Shown here piece by piece: positions 16,266-23,705 of a stretch of DNA of 46,086 nt. Every line of letters begins with the position of its first letter. Position 1 is the stretch's first letter. The notes beneath the pieces were generated by a model. It was not told the origin of the DNA. It saw nothing but the letters and a program-made list of their open reading frames with translations, and did no database searches. The translations under genes were made by a program, and so were the position numbers. This stretch comes from W0P28-013 sp963593685 (lineage in GTDB: Bacteria; Bacteroidota; Bacteroidia; Bacteroidales; Paludibacteraceae), in NCBI GenBank assembly GCA_963593685.1, contig CAVBBP010000014.1:1-46086 (forward strand). Direction: 5' to 3'.

Positions 16266-17444
16266 ATGAAAAAGAAAACAAAAAAATCGTTATTTGCTGC
16301 AATGTTTTTGGCAGTATTGGGTGTTGGCTTTGCCGCATGTGAAAAAAATGAACCTAAAAATCCAGATGCCGAAGAGTACACGCTAACTGTGGTAAGTTCA
16401 GACCCTCTATTGGGAACAACAAGCGGCTCGGGCAAGTACGCATCAGGCTCTTCCGTAAAAATTGTAGCGTCGCCTATAGGTAATGCAGAATTTGTATCGT
16501 GGTCGGATTGTAATGTGATTGATACTATGCGTATCATTACGCTTACAAGCGATTCGACCATTGTTGCTTCGTTCAAGGAGAGTATTATTTGGGACGAAAC
16601 TCCTACGGGTTATCTTGGTACGCATGGTTATGTGGATTTAGGTCTGCCCAGCGGTACCTTGTGGGCAACTTGTAATGTTGGTGCTGACAAACCCACAGAG
16701 TATGGCAATTATTTCGCATGGGGCGAAATAGTTACAAAAGCCAGTTATTCTTCATCAAATTACAATTATAGTGCTAATCCATCGGTTTTGCCAGCCAGTG
16801 CCGATGCTGCCACGGTTCATTGGGGCGAAGGGTGGCGTATGCCGACCACGGAGCAATTTTATGAATTCTATGATTATACTGAACATATCCATGTAAACAA
16901 TTACAATGGTTCAGGTATATCGGGTCTTATACTAAAGAGTGTAACAAATGGGAATCATATATTTTTCCCAAGCAATGGGTATTATATGAATGAAAAAAAT
17001 GGTTCATACGGGTACTCTGGTTACTATTGGGCAAGTGGTATCGCTGATTTATCTGGGCAAGCCCGTCGCCTTTGGTTTGATGCCTCTACCACTACTTGGG
17101 ATTCATATTCCCGTTGGGCAGGGTACGGTGTTCGGCCTGTAGTGGGAGCGCCTAACACAGATGTAGTAATGACCTGCGCGGAGGCCATTACACACCTAAA
17201 CGAGGCTGTGATTGTCGAAGGTTATGTGGTGTTTGCTTACGATTATAATAATGGCGTTCAGTCGGCATGGATTGCAGATGATGCCGCGACAAACGTTGGT
17301 GTGTTTCAAGCCTATAATTGTGCCGTAACTCAAAGCGTGTCCAAGGGAGATAGAGTTCGAGTAGAGGGCACAATGATTCAGTTTACCAAAACTAGTGGTC
17401 AAACCATATATGAGATAATGGGTGGTACAATGACAAAGTTGTAG
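16266..17444 (+). CDS. Lipoprotein with InlB-like repeat, FISUMP domain and OB-fold-like C-terminus
   Basis: A 392-aa surface or periplasmic lipoprotein. A signal peptide ends at a lipobox with Cys25 (GFAAC). Residues about 37-105 (YTLTVVSSDPLLG...) resemble a divergent InlB B-repeat. Residues about 118-295 begin GYVDLGLPSGTLWATCNVGA and end AGYGVRPV, the Fibrobacter succinogenes major paralogous domain common in Bacteroidota surface proteins. The last 95 residues (AITHLNEAVIVEGYVV, KGDRVRVEGTM) look like an OB fold. No binding partner can be named. It is monocistronic with a strong terminator, and is visibly AT-richer than the glycan cluster. Confidence 0.8.
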   Translation: MKKKTKKSLFAAMFLAVLGVGFAACEKNEPKNPDAEEYTLTVVSSDPLLGTTSGSGKYASGSSVKIVASPIGNAEFVSWSDCNVIDTMRIITLTSDSTIVASFKESIIWDETPTGYLGTHGYVDLGLPSGTLWATCNVGADKPTEYGNYFAWGEIVTKASYSSSNYNYSANPSVLPASADAATVHWGEGWRMPTTEQFYEFYDYTEHIHVNNYNGSGISGLILKSVTNGNHIFFPSNGYYMNEKNGSYGYSGYYWASGIADLSGQARRLWFDASTTTWDSYSRWAGYGVRPVVGAPNTDVVMTCAEAITHLNEAVIVEGYVVFAYDYNNGVQSAWIADDAATNVGVFQAYNCAVTQSVSKGDRVRVEGTMIQFTKTSGQTIYEIMGGTMTKL

Positions 17445-17492
17445 TCGTCAAAAGACTATATCTTCCCCCTGAAGTTAATAATTTTGAAGAGA

Positions 17493-17535
17493 GAGGCTGT
17501 CTAACAAGTAAGTTAGGCAGCCTCGTTTCTTGTTT
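17493..17535 (+). terminator. Intrinsic terminator of the FISUMP lipoprotein gene
   Basis: A 13-bp stem (GAGGCTGTCTAAC / GTTAGGCAGCCTC, one G-T pair) with a six-base loop, followed by a T-rich run. Confidence 0.88.
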
Positions 17536-17575
17536 TCATAGTGAACAATGATTAGATGCGTTTCGGCTACCGCAA

Positions 17576-17642
17576 TTCGAAATTTTTCGACAAACAAGAG
17601 CAGCGCAAACTCGTTTGAGCAATGCCGAGCAGAGCAAAAATC
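17576..17642 (-). repeat. Dispersed ~75-bp repeat, copy C
   Basis: Read on the minus strand it contains GATTTTTGCTCTGCTCGGCA, then TTGCTCAAACGAGTTTG and TGTCGAAAAATTTC, matching copies A and B at 688-764 and 800-875. Confidence 0.8.
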
Positions 17643-17689
17643 AAATGAAATTCTAAAACTGTCTTTCGCATTGCGCTATATTGTTCATT

Positions 17690-17723
17690 AAAAACAGCAG
17701 AGTCGCCACAGTGTGACGACTCT
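17690..17723 (-). terminator. Intrinsic terminator of the DUF4465 gene
   Basis: Minus strand: an 11-bp stem (AGAGTCGTCAC / GTGGCGACTCT, one G-T pair), a 3-base loop, then GCTGTTTTT. The sequence AAAACAGCAGAG-CGCCACA is echoed at about 23463. Confidence 0.82.
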
Positions 17724-17748
17724 ACTTTTATAGACTGCTAACCGATCG

Positions 17749-18735
17749 TTAGCGTACCACTTTCACAGCCTCGTTGCCGCACTTGAGCAGGTAGATGCCA
17801 GCAGGCCATGTGCTGATGTCGATGTGCGACGCGGTGGTGGTGAGCAGGCGGAAGCCTTGCAGCGTGTAGATTTCGATAGGCGCAGTGGCGTTTTCAACCT
17901 CGATGCTGCCGTTGTTGGTGTAAACCGCCAAATTGCTGGCACTTACGCGGTGCAATGCCGTTGCGTTGTTGCTCACTTTCAGTCCATCGAGCGCAAAATA
18001 GGTCGGCGTGTTGATGCCATATTCCCCCGTATCGGTCGATTTGAACGAGAACGCAAGTCCATCGCACGCACCGAGCGACGACAGATCGACTTTCTCCCAG
18101 CCCTTGTTGAACTTGCCATCGACAGCGAGGTAGTACTTCACGCTTTTGGTCAGCCCTTTGTCGCTATCGTATGCCGAAATAACCAGCGTCAGCGTGTCTT
18201 TGTCGGTGAATTTGCGCGCAGGAGAAAAACCATCTTCGGTCAGTGCCTTGTAAGTGTATGCACTTTGGCAAATATAGACCTCGATGGGTTCGTACTCGCC
18301 AAAGAAAGCAATCAGATTTGAATACTTACCCTCCGATGGATTGTCGCTCCACGCTGAATAATAGCCTACTACGAACGGATTTCCTTGACCAACAAGGCCG
18401 CCTTTGGCCATGCAGGCAAATTGGTTCAATGTGTCGGAAGCCACCCGCGAAAGTGTGAAACCTTCCCACGAAGTGCCACCCCAAGAGTTACCGCTTGGCA
18501 AGTGTTGGAAAAAGAATGATTTTTGGTTGAACTCAATTTGAGAGAACTGCCCGTCTTCCGAGAAAGTGCTGTCCATCACGGCGCGCAGATTACCCATATA
18601 GCAGGGAATGTCTTTGTCTTCGTAAGCGATAGGCACTCCTGCCACATTGGTGGCAGTAGAGAGGTCGAGTGTGATGACCTCGGCGTTGGCAGCAAGAGCA
18701 AACATTGCCGCCACAAAAAAAGTAATTTTTTTCAT
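17749..18735 (-). CDS. Secreted DUF4465 protein with C-terminal sorting-like tail, under a cobalamin riboswitch
   Basis: A 328-aa protein with a cleavable signal peptide (MKKITFFVAAMFALAANA). Residues about 60-255 match DUF4465: SWEGFTLSRV, YICQSAYTYKAL, KYYLAVDGK, WEKVDLSSLGACDGLAFSF and GINTPTYFALDGLKV. The last 70 residues (IEIYTLQGFRLLTTTASHID, PAGIYLLKCG) resemble a type IX secretion sorting domain. From memory, DUF4465-type proteins include B12-binding surface proteins of Bacteroides cobamide loci (BtuH); the riboswitch at 19079-19262 fits this, but the assignment is inference. There is no lipobox, so if surface-bound it would use the C-terminal tail. Confidence 0.8.
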   Translation of the reverse strand: MKKITFFVAAMFALAANAEVITLDLSTATNVAGVPIAYEDKDIPCYMGNLRAVMDSTFSEDGQFSQIEFNQKSFFFQHLPSGNSWGGTSWEGFTLSRVASDTLNQFACMAKGGLVGQGNPFVVGYYSAWSDNPSEGKYSNLIAFFGEYEPIEVYICQSAYTYKALTEDGFSPARKFTDKDTLTLVISAYDSDKGLTKSVKYYLAVDGKFNKGWEKVDLSSLGACDGLAFSFKSTDTGEYGINTPTYFALDGLKVSNNATALHRVSASNLAVYTNNGSIEVENATAPIEIYTLQGFRLLTTTASHIDISTWPAGIYLLKCGNEAVKVVR

Positions 18736-19078
18736 TGTTTTGAAAATTTAATTGGTTGATGATTAGTTAGTTATTCCGTTTTTTTTTTGATTTTGTGGAT
18801 CGTTGCGCTACGGACAAATGCAGCACAGACAGGCTTGTCGTAAGTCTGTCGGCAAAAAATTGTCTGAAATGGCTGTGCCGCTTGGTTCGAAGGCTGTTCG
18901 TTTCCAGCCAGCAGCGGCAAAAAGCAGGGCGATATGTGCGCAATTTCTCGACATAAAACCGTTTTACATCGTTTTTAGCCGAAAAACAGTTCTCTTTCTC
19001 CGAAAAAAATTGCGCAATGCCCCACGGTGGGCGTTTTGCCAACTTGCTTCACTCCTCGAAAGCCTGTTTTGTCGGCTG
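18736..19078. other. Unusually long leader between riboswitch and DUF4465 start
   Basis: About 340 bases separate the cobalamin aptamer from the ATG. A hairpin pairs GACAGGCTT with AAGTCTGTC (about 18829-18851, plus-strand numbering; one mismatch in the minus-strand RNA). A 91-codon open frame (18767-19042, minus) has no recognisable features and is not called a gene. The expression platform was not identified. Confidence 0.5.
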
Positions 19079-19262
19079 TCGCTTGGCAGGTCTTCTGACT
19101 TTGTTACCTTCGTTTCGATGCCTTCCCACACGCTTTTGGGCAGCGTTGCAGTGGCTCTGTATCGAAAAGAATCGTTTTGCGTAACTTACAGCAGCGGGTC
19201 TGTTCGGGATTTTCACCCGATTCCCTTTTCATTTGGCACAACAACATGCCAAAACCAAACGA
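19079..19262 (-). promoter_or_regulatory. Cobalamin riboswitch (aptamer)
   Basis: On the minus strand the B12-riboswitch landmarks appear in order: closing stem TCGTTTGG / CCAAGCGA, a TTTGGCA / TGCCAAA hairpin, GGGTGAAAATCCC, AGACCCGCTGCTGTAAGTTA, GCCACTG, GGGAAGGC, and AGTCAGAAGACCTGCC, which contains the 3' conserved box. The promoter at 19268-19275 would start transcription at the first base of the closing stem. It faces the DUF4465 gene; no btuB-like receptor is in the window. Confidence 0.95.
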
Positions 19263-19267
19263 CGCCG

Positions 19268-19275
19268 CAAAGATA
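19268..19275 (-). promoter_or_regulatory. -7 promoter element of the riboswitch transcript
   Basis: TATCTTTG on the minus strand, five bases upstream of the aptamer closing stem, with CTTTCAAC 17 bases upstream as at two other promoters. Confidence 0.8.
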
Positions 19276-19299
19276 CGAAAATTAGTTGAAAGAGAAAAG

Positions 19300-19820
19300 T
19301 TAAAAATTTGTAAATAGAGTGTAAAGTAATTTCTGGTTTCTAATTTCTAGTTTCTAGTTCCTGGTTAGGTTGATGAGTTGATAAGTTGATCGGTTGTTGA
19401 AAAGTTTAATGCATTAGTGAAAGTCTGTGAGGTTTCAAGTTTCAGAATTTCAGAGTTTCAGTGTTTCAGGTTGTCGGTAGCCGAAAAGCCGCCAAATTAT
19501 TGTTCATTATTCATTATTCATTGACACCGAACCCCTCCCCTGCTCCGCAGGTACTCCCATTGAAAAGGGGAAAGGACTGAACCAAGTTGGGCGTGTTCCT
19601 GTCCCCCTTGCAAGGGGACGAGAAAAACGACAGTTTTTCGGGTGGAGTTAGAAACAATTTACAGATTGACAGATTGACAAATTGACGGATTTATTCGATT
19701 TAACAGTTCAACGATTCAACGCTTCAACAAAACGGACATGGCATGCCGCGTCCCTACTTTATAAACTTTATGAACTTTTCACTTTTCACACTTTACACAC
19801 TTTTCGCCCTTTCAAACTAT
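19300..19820. repeat. Repeat-word tract between riboswitch and oxidoreductase gene
   Basis: No gene is visible. It strings together TTTCTAGTTTCTAG words (about 19330), GTTGATGAG words (about 19370), GTTTAATGCATTAGTG (about 19402), TTTCAGAGTTTCAGTG words (about 19440), TTCATTATTCATT words (about 19503), CCCCTTGCAAGGGG (about 19604), GCCGCGTCCCTACTTT (about 19745) and CTTTACACACTTT words (about 19785). Confidence 0.8.
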
Positions 19821-19825
19821 TTTCG

Positions 19826-19833
19826 TACCTTTG
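19826..19833 (+). promoter_or_regulatory. -7 promoter element of the FAD oxidoreductase gene
   Basis: TACCTTTG, 32 bases before the GTG start, with CTTTCAAA 17 bases upstream. Confidence 0.75.
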
Positions 19834-19865
19834 CGGTGTCGTTTTCTTGTGGCGACGCGTAACAG

Positions 19866-21350
19866 GTGAAAAAAGTCATTGTCATAGGAGGCGGATTGGG
19901 CGGCTTGGAGTGCGGCTACATCTTGGCCAAAAACGGCTACGAGGTAACGCTGCTCGAACACGATACCCACATTGGCGGCTGTTTGCAGACATTCAAGCGC
20001 GGCAAAGCCCTGTTCGACACAGGTTTTCACTATGTGGGCGGCTTGGGCGAAGGGCAGTCGCTGCATGGGCTGTTCCGCTATTTCGGCTTGCTCGACCTGC
20101 CGTGGCAACAGATGGACACCGACTGTTTCGACGAGGTGGTGGTGGGCAATCGCTCGTTCCCTTTTGCCAACGGACACGAAAATTTTGTGGCGCATCTGGC
20201 CGAATTTTTCCCGAAAGAACGCCGAAATTTGCAAAAATACACCGATTTTCTGCGCCAAGTGGGCGACCATCTGCCCGATAGTTTCGCCCCGCGCGACAGC
20301 AACGCATTCTATGCCACATCGCTTTTTGCACGGTCGGCCTACCAATTTCTGAACGAAACCATCGCCGATCCGCTGCTGCGCAAGGTGCTTTCTGGCACAT
20401 CGCTCAAGATGGAACTGAACGCCGAAACGCTGCCACTCTATGTCTTTGCGCAAATCAACAATTCGTTCATCGAAAGTGCATGGCGACTGCGTGGTGGTGG
20501 CTCGCTCATTGCCGATCGTTTGGCCGAAAGCATCAAGGCGTTGGGCGGCACAGTGCGCACCAATTCCACGGTTACGCGCTTGGTCGAAACCGACGGCAAA
20601 ATTTCGAAAGTGATAGTGAATGGTGGCGAAACACTTACGGCCGATTGGGTGGTGTCGAGTGCGCACCCTGCTGTAACGCTGGCATTGGTGGGCGAGAGCG
20701 CGCGCTTGCGCAAAATCTACCGCAACCGCATTGCCAATCTGACCAATTCGTTTGGCATGTTCACTGCCAATATCCGCCTGAAACCCAATGTGTTACCCTA
20801 TTTGAACCGCAACATTTTTGTACATCGCAGCGATGCCGATTTGTGGCATGTCGATACGCGGCGCACCGAAAGCGTGCTGGTGAATTATGGCGTGCCAGAC
20901 GATGGTTTCGACTATGCGACTACTATCGATCTGCTCACGCCGATGCGCTGGAGCGATGTGGCGCGCTGGGCCGACACCTCGATTGGCCACCGTGGCGATT
21001 CGTATGTGCAGTTCAAAAATGCCAAAGTGGAAGAGTGCCTCTGCTTGGTCGATAGGCGTCTGCCCGATTTGATCGATGCCATCGAGCGCGTTTTTACCAG
21101 CACACCGCTGTCGTACCGCCGCTACACGCTCACTTGCGACGGGTCGGCCTACGGCATTTGCAAAGATTTCAACAACCCGATGGCCACTGTGCTTACGCCG
21201 CGCACGCCCATCGACAACCTGCTGCTCACGGGGCAAAGCCTCAACCTGCACGGCATTCTTGGCGTATCGATGACATCGGTCTTCACCTGTGCCGAAATTC
21301 TCGGTATGGACACCCTCGTCGAACAATTAGATGTGAAACATTGGAAATGA
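19866..21350 (+). CDS. FAD-dependent oxidoreductase of the phytoene desaturase / retinol saturase family
   Basis: A 494-aa flavoprotein. The Rossmann motif VIVIGGGLGGLECGYILAKN opens the protein, followed by LLEHDTHIGGCLQTF. The C-terminal flavin-contact region NLLLTGQSLNLHGILG is typical of CrtI-like and retinol-saturase-like enzymes. The start is GTG at 19866, since no ATG is suitably placed and the promoter lies 32 bases upstream. No crtB, crtY or other carotenoid gene is near, so the substrate is unknown. It is monocistronic. An amine oxidase or related dehydrogenase is a less likely alternative. Confidence 0.82.
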   Translation: MKKVIVIGGGLGGLECGYILAKNGYEVTLLEHDTHIGGCLQTFKRGKALFDTGFHYVGGLGEGQSLHGLFRYFGLLDLPWQQMDTDCFDEVVVGNRSFPFANGHENFVAHLAEFFPKERRNLQKYTDFLRQVGDHLPDSFAPRDSNAFYATSLFARSAYQFLNETIADPLLRKVLSGTSLKMELNAETLPLYVFAQINNSFIESAWRLRGGGSLIADRLAESIKALGGTVRTNSTVTRLVETDGKISKVIVNGGETLTADWVVSSAHPAVTLALVGESARLRKIYRNRIANLTNSFGMFTANIRLKPNVLPYLNRNIFVHRSDADLWHVDTRRTESVLVNYGVPDDGFDYATTIDLLTPMRWSDVARWADTSIGHRGDSYVQFKNAKVEECLCLVDRRLPDLIDAIERVFTSTPLSYRRYTLTCDGSAYGICKDFNNPMATVLTPRTPIDNLLLTGQSLNLHGILGVSMTSVFTCAEILGMDTLVEQLDVKHWK

Positions 21351-21430
21351 AAATAGAAAATAGAAAATAGAAAATAGATTTTGAGAAAGTAAAATTATAA
21401 CATATTGTAAAACAGAGCATTGACTATTAT

Positions 21431-21621
21431 TCGCATTCAAAACAAAAGCGTCAGAAACTCTTGATTTGAAACAAATCGAAGAATAGCAAATTCACAGAGC
21501 GCGTAACGCCTCTGATCTATCACAAAAAAGTTAATGTTTGCGCCAAAAGGTGTGAACAATCTATGTGGTAGGCGGGGTTTTCTGACGCTCCTCGTGAATG
21601 CGATAGAGAAGTTTACACCTT
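21431..21621 (+). ncRNA. Candidate structured leader RNA upstream of restriction-modification operon 1
   Basis: By eye the plus-strand RNA folds into a multibranch structure. P1: 21431-21439 with 21595-21603 (9 bp). P2: 21447-21457 with 21579-21589 (11 bp). Inside are three hairpins: 21461-21479 (8 bp, AAA loop), 21495-21514 (8 bp with one bulge, TAA loop) and 21536-21557 (9 bp, AAAA loop). An alternative 11-bp pairing joins 21547-21557 with 21611-21621 and excludes the last hairpin. All wobble pairs are G-U on the plus strand, favouring this strand. No known RNA family was recognised. A miniature transposable element is the alternative. Confidence 0.5.
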
Positions 21622-21656
21622 CTTTATTTTCTTCCCTTTCAAGTGATTGATGGTAA

Positions 21657-22310
21657 ATGCAAGAAAATCAATCGCTTATGGAAGAAAGCAAAATTCCCTC
21701 CGAAATTGCAGAAATCTGTACTTTTCTGTCGGCACACCGCCTAAAACTCTCTTCGCAATTTTCCGATGGTCGAATAAATGCGGCAATCAACGAAGATGAG
21801 ATTCTCAACGCATTGGAATCACATTTCGATTTTGTGCGCCCTCGTGCTCGCGCTTGGTACGATATGGCTATCGAAAATGGCTCGCATTTTTACCCGATTA
21901 ACATAAAGGTAACCGATACCACGCACGCCGACAATCTCAACTGCAAACTTGGCATTTACTATGCACTAACAGGCTTGAAACCTGCCTTTCAAAACGAAAT
22001 TGACTGGTTGGCATTTTTCGAAAAATTGCGTAGCGACTTTGGCACCGACGAACATCAGGATTACTACTTTTTGATAGTGAACAAGCAAAATCCTGCCGAT
22101 ACTTTTTGTGCCACGCTCAAAGGTTTGCAAACGCTGCAGCCAAATGGGAACAATTTGCCGTTTCAGTGCAAATGGAATTCCAATCGTCAAGTGAAACGGC
22201 GCAGTTTCGACGAAGCGTCGCAGTTTATTTTGAAAACTTTTGGCGAGTCTATCAAATTACGCTCGTCTATCTATTTCAATTTCAAAAGACTTTTCCCCGA
22301 ATATGTATAA
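21657..22310 (+). CDS. Type II restriction endonuclease-like protein (R of R-M system 1)
   Basis: A 217-aa protein, AT-richer than its neighbours. A PD-(D/E)xK-like core is suggested by WYDMAIENGSHFYPINIKVT: Asp69 and Asn82-Ile-Lys84, where Asn stands in the usual Asp/Glu place. The following KLGIYYALTG resembles the strand-helix after the catalytic Lys in EcoRV-like enzymes. The methylase start overlaps its stop by 8 bases, a classic R-M arrangement and the main support for the call. The start may be 21657 or the Met at 21678. The recognition sequence cannot be predicted. It could be inactive if the Asn is not tolerated. Confidence 0.7.
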   Translation: MQENQSLMEESKIPSEIAEICTFLSAHRLKLSSQFSDGRINAAINEDEILNALESHFDFVRPRARAWYDMAIENGSHFYPINIKVTDTTHADNLNCKLGIYYALTGLKPAFQNEIDWLAFFEKLRSDFGTDEHQDYYFLIVNKQNPADTFCATLKGLQTLQPNGNNLPFQCKWNSNRQVKRRSFDEASQFILKTFGESIKLRSSIYFNFKRLFPEYV

Positions 22311-23451
22311 TGTAGAAACCTTTGGACAGGTTTTTACGCCGCAGCATATTGTGGGCGAAATGCTTATGTTGCGTAAAAACTATGGCAGAATTTTAGAGCC
22401 TTCGTGTGGCGATGGTGCTTTTTTCAACGAAATTCCAGCGTGTGTCGGTATCGAAATCGATACAAAACATTGCCCGAAAAATGCCCTAAATATCGACTTT
22501 TTCGATTATCCAACGGCTGAAAAATTTGATACAATTATTGGCAATCCGCCCTATGTGCGTTTTCAAGACATCGACGAGGCTACCAAATGTAAATTGAAAT
22601 CTGGTCTGTTTGACGAGCGCAGCAATCTCTACCTATTTTTCATCGAAAAGTGCATTAAACATTTGAATGCACACGGCGAACTCATTTTTATTACGCCACG
22701 CGACTTTTTGAAAGCGACATCGAGCCTGAAACTCAACAAGTTCATCTACGAAAGTGGAACGATTACCGATTTGATAGATTTGGGCGACCAGCGTATTTTC
22801 AAGGGATTCAACCCGAACTGCATCATTTTTCGCTTCGAAAAAGATAATTTTTCCCGAAAAACAAATGTGTCGAAAGAGTTTATCTGTTGCAATGGGCAAT
22901 TGATGTTCACCGACAACGCTTATCCTTTGTGTTTCAAAGATCTGTTTTTCGTGAAAGTCGGTGCGGTGAGTGGCGACGACCATATTTTTGCCAATGAGCA
23001 ATATGGAAATCGTGATTTTGTCTGTTCGTACACGCAAAAAACTGGTAAAACAAAGCGAATGATTTTTAATGAACCAGTCGATTTTTTATTGCCTTATAAA
23101 GAGCGTTTAATGAAACGAAAAATCAAACATTTCGATGAAACAAATTGGTGGCAATGGGGACGAAATCATTACATTTCGAGCGAAAAACGCATTTATGTCA
23201 ATGCAAAAACGAGGCAACACAGACCATTTTTTGTAAATCCGTGCCGCGACTATGATGGATCAGTATTGGCTGTTTTCCCAAAAAATCAGAATGTGGATAT
23301 TGACGAACTCTGTGCGGATTTGAATAGAGTGAACTGGTATGAATTGGGCTTTGTTTGCGACGGACGCTATCTATTCTCTCAAAAAAGTCTTGAAAACGCC
23401 CTTTTGCCCATAGCGTTCAAAAAGTACTTGCCACCAACTTTGTTTGCATAG
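22303..23451 (+). CDS. N6-adenine DNA methyltransferase, gamma class (M of R-M system 1)
   Basis: A 382-aa class I methyltransferase. Motif I is ILEPSCGDGAF (residues 30-40) and motif IV is IGNPPYVRF (79-87), the NPPY form of adenine methyltransferases. Motif I precedes IV and the target-recognition part is C-terminal, as in the TaqI/Eco57I-like gamma class. The reading frame is open upstream, but the ATG at 22303 overlapping the endonuclease stop gives the right N-terminus (MYNVETFGQVFTPQHIVGEM). It should protect the host site cut by the neighbouring endonuclease. No controller protein gene is present. Confidence 0.9.
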   Translation: MYNVETFGQVFTPQHIVGEMLMLRKNYGRILEPSCGDGAFFNEIPACVGIEIDTKHCPKNALNIDFFDYPTAEKFDTIIGNPPYVRFQDIDEATKCKLKSGLFDERSNLYLFFIEKCIKHLNAHGELIFITPRDFLKATSSLKLNKFIYESGTITDLIDLGDQRIFKGFNPNCIIFRFEKDNFSRKTNVSKEFICCNGQLMFTDNAYPLCFKDLFFVKVGAVSGDDHIFANEQYGNRDFVCSYTQKTGKTKRMIFNEPVDFLLPYKERLMKRKIKHFDETNWWQWGRNHYISSEKRIYVNAKTRQHRPFFVNPCRDYDGSVLAVFPKNQNVDIDELCADLNRVNWYELGFVCDGRYLFSQKSLENALLPIAFKKYLPPTLFA

Positions 23452-23459
23452 AACGACAA

Positions 23460-23650
23460 CCAAAACAGCAGAGCCGCCACATTATGATGCCTCGGCACTC
23501 TATGTTCTATAAACTATAACCTCTCACCTATAACCTTTTCGGGCGTGGATGCCGCGTCCCTACTTTTTACTTTATGAACTTTATGAACTTTCCACTTTCC
23601 ACTTTCCACTTTATACACTTTATACACTTTATACACTACAAAACAAGCAA
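23460..23650. repeat. Repeat-word tract after R-M system 1
   Basis: AAAACAGCAGAGCCGCCACA echoes the DUF4465 terminator region; then come TATAAACTATAACC, GCCGCGTCCCTACTTT (also at about 19745), and CTTTATACACTTTATACAC words. No gene. Confidence 0.7.
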
Positions 23651-23681
23651 ACAGCGCAACACCTTTCGGCATTGCGCTGTT
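23650..23681 (-). terminator. Terminator of the IS982-S1 chimeric gene
   Basis: A perfect 10-bp stem (AACAGCGCAA / TTGCGCTGTT) around a 12-base loop; on the minus strand it is followed by a T-rich stretch (TTTGCTTGTTTTG). Confidence 0.75.
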
Positions 23682-23705
23682 GCGTATTAGTCGGAAAAAC
23701 GACTG

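Larger units (their letters stand above)
17445..17748. other. Intergenic region between two converging genes
   Basis: It holds the terminator of the lipoprotein gene (17493-17535), a copy of TTTCGGCTACCGCAATT (about 17561), copy C of the 75-bp dispersed repeat (17576-17642) and the terminator of the DUF4465 gene (17690-17723). No gene was seen. Confidence 0.8.

Noticed and set aside
18767..19042. 91-codon frame between the cobalamin aptamer and the DUF4465 gene
   Set aside because: No homology is recognisable, the composition is unlike a normal protein, and it lies in a riboswitch leader. Kept only as an open question.
21431..21621. Retron msr-msd reading of the structured region
   Set aside because: The paired ends resemble a1/a2 repeats, but no reverse transcriptase gene follows; the next gene is endonuclease-like.
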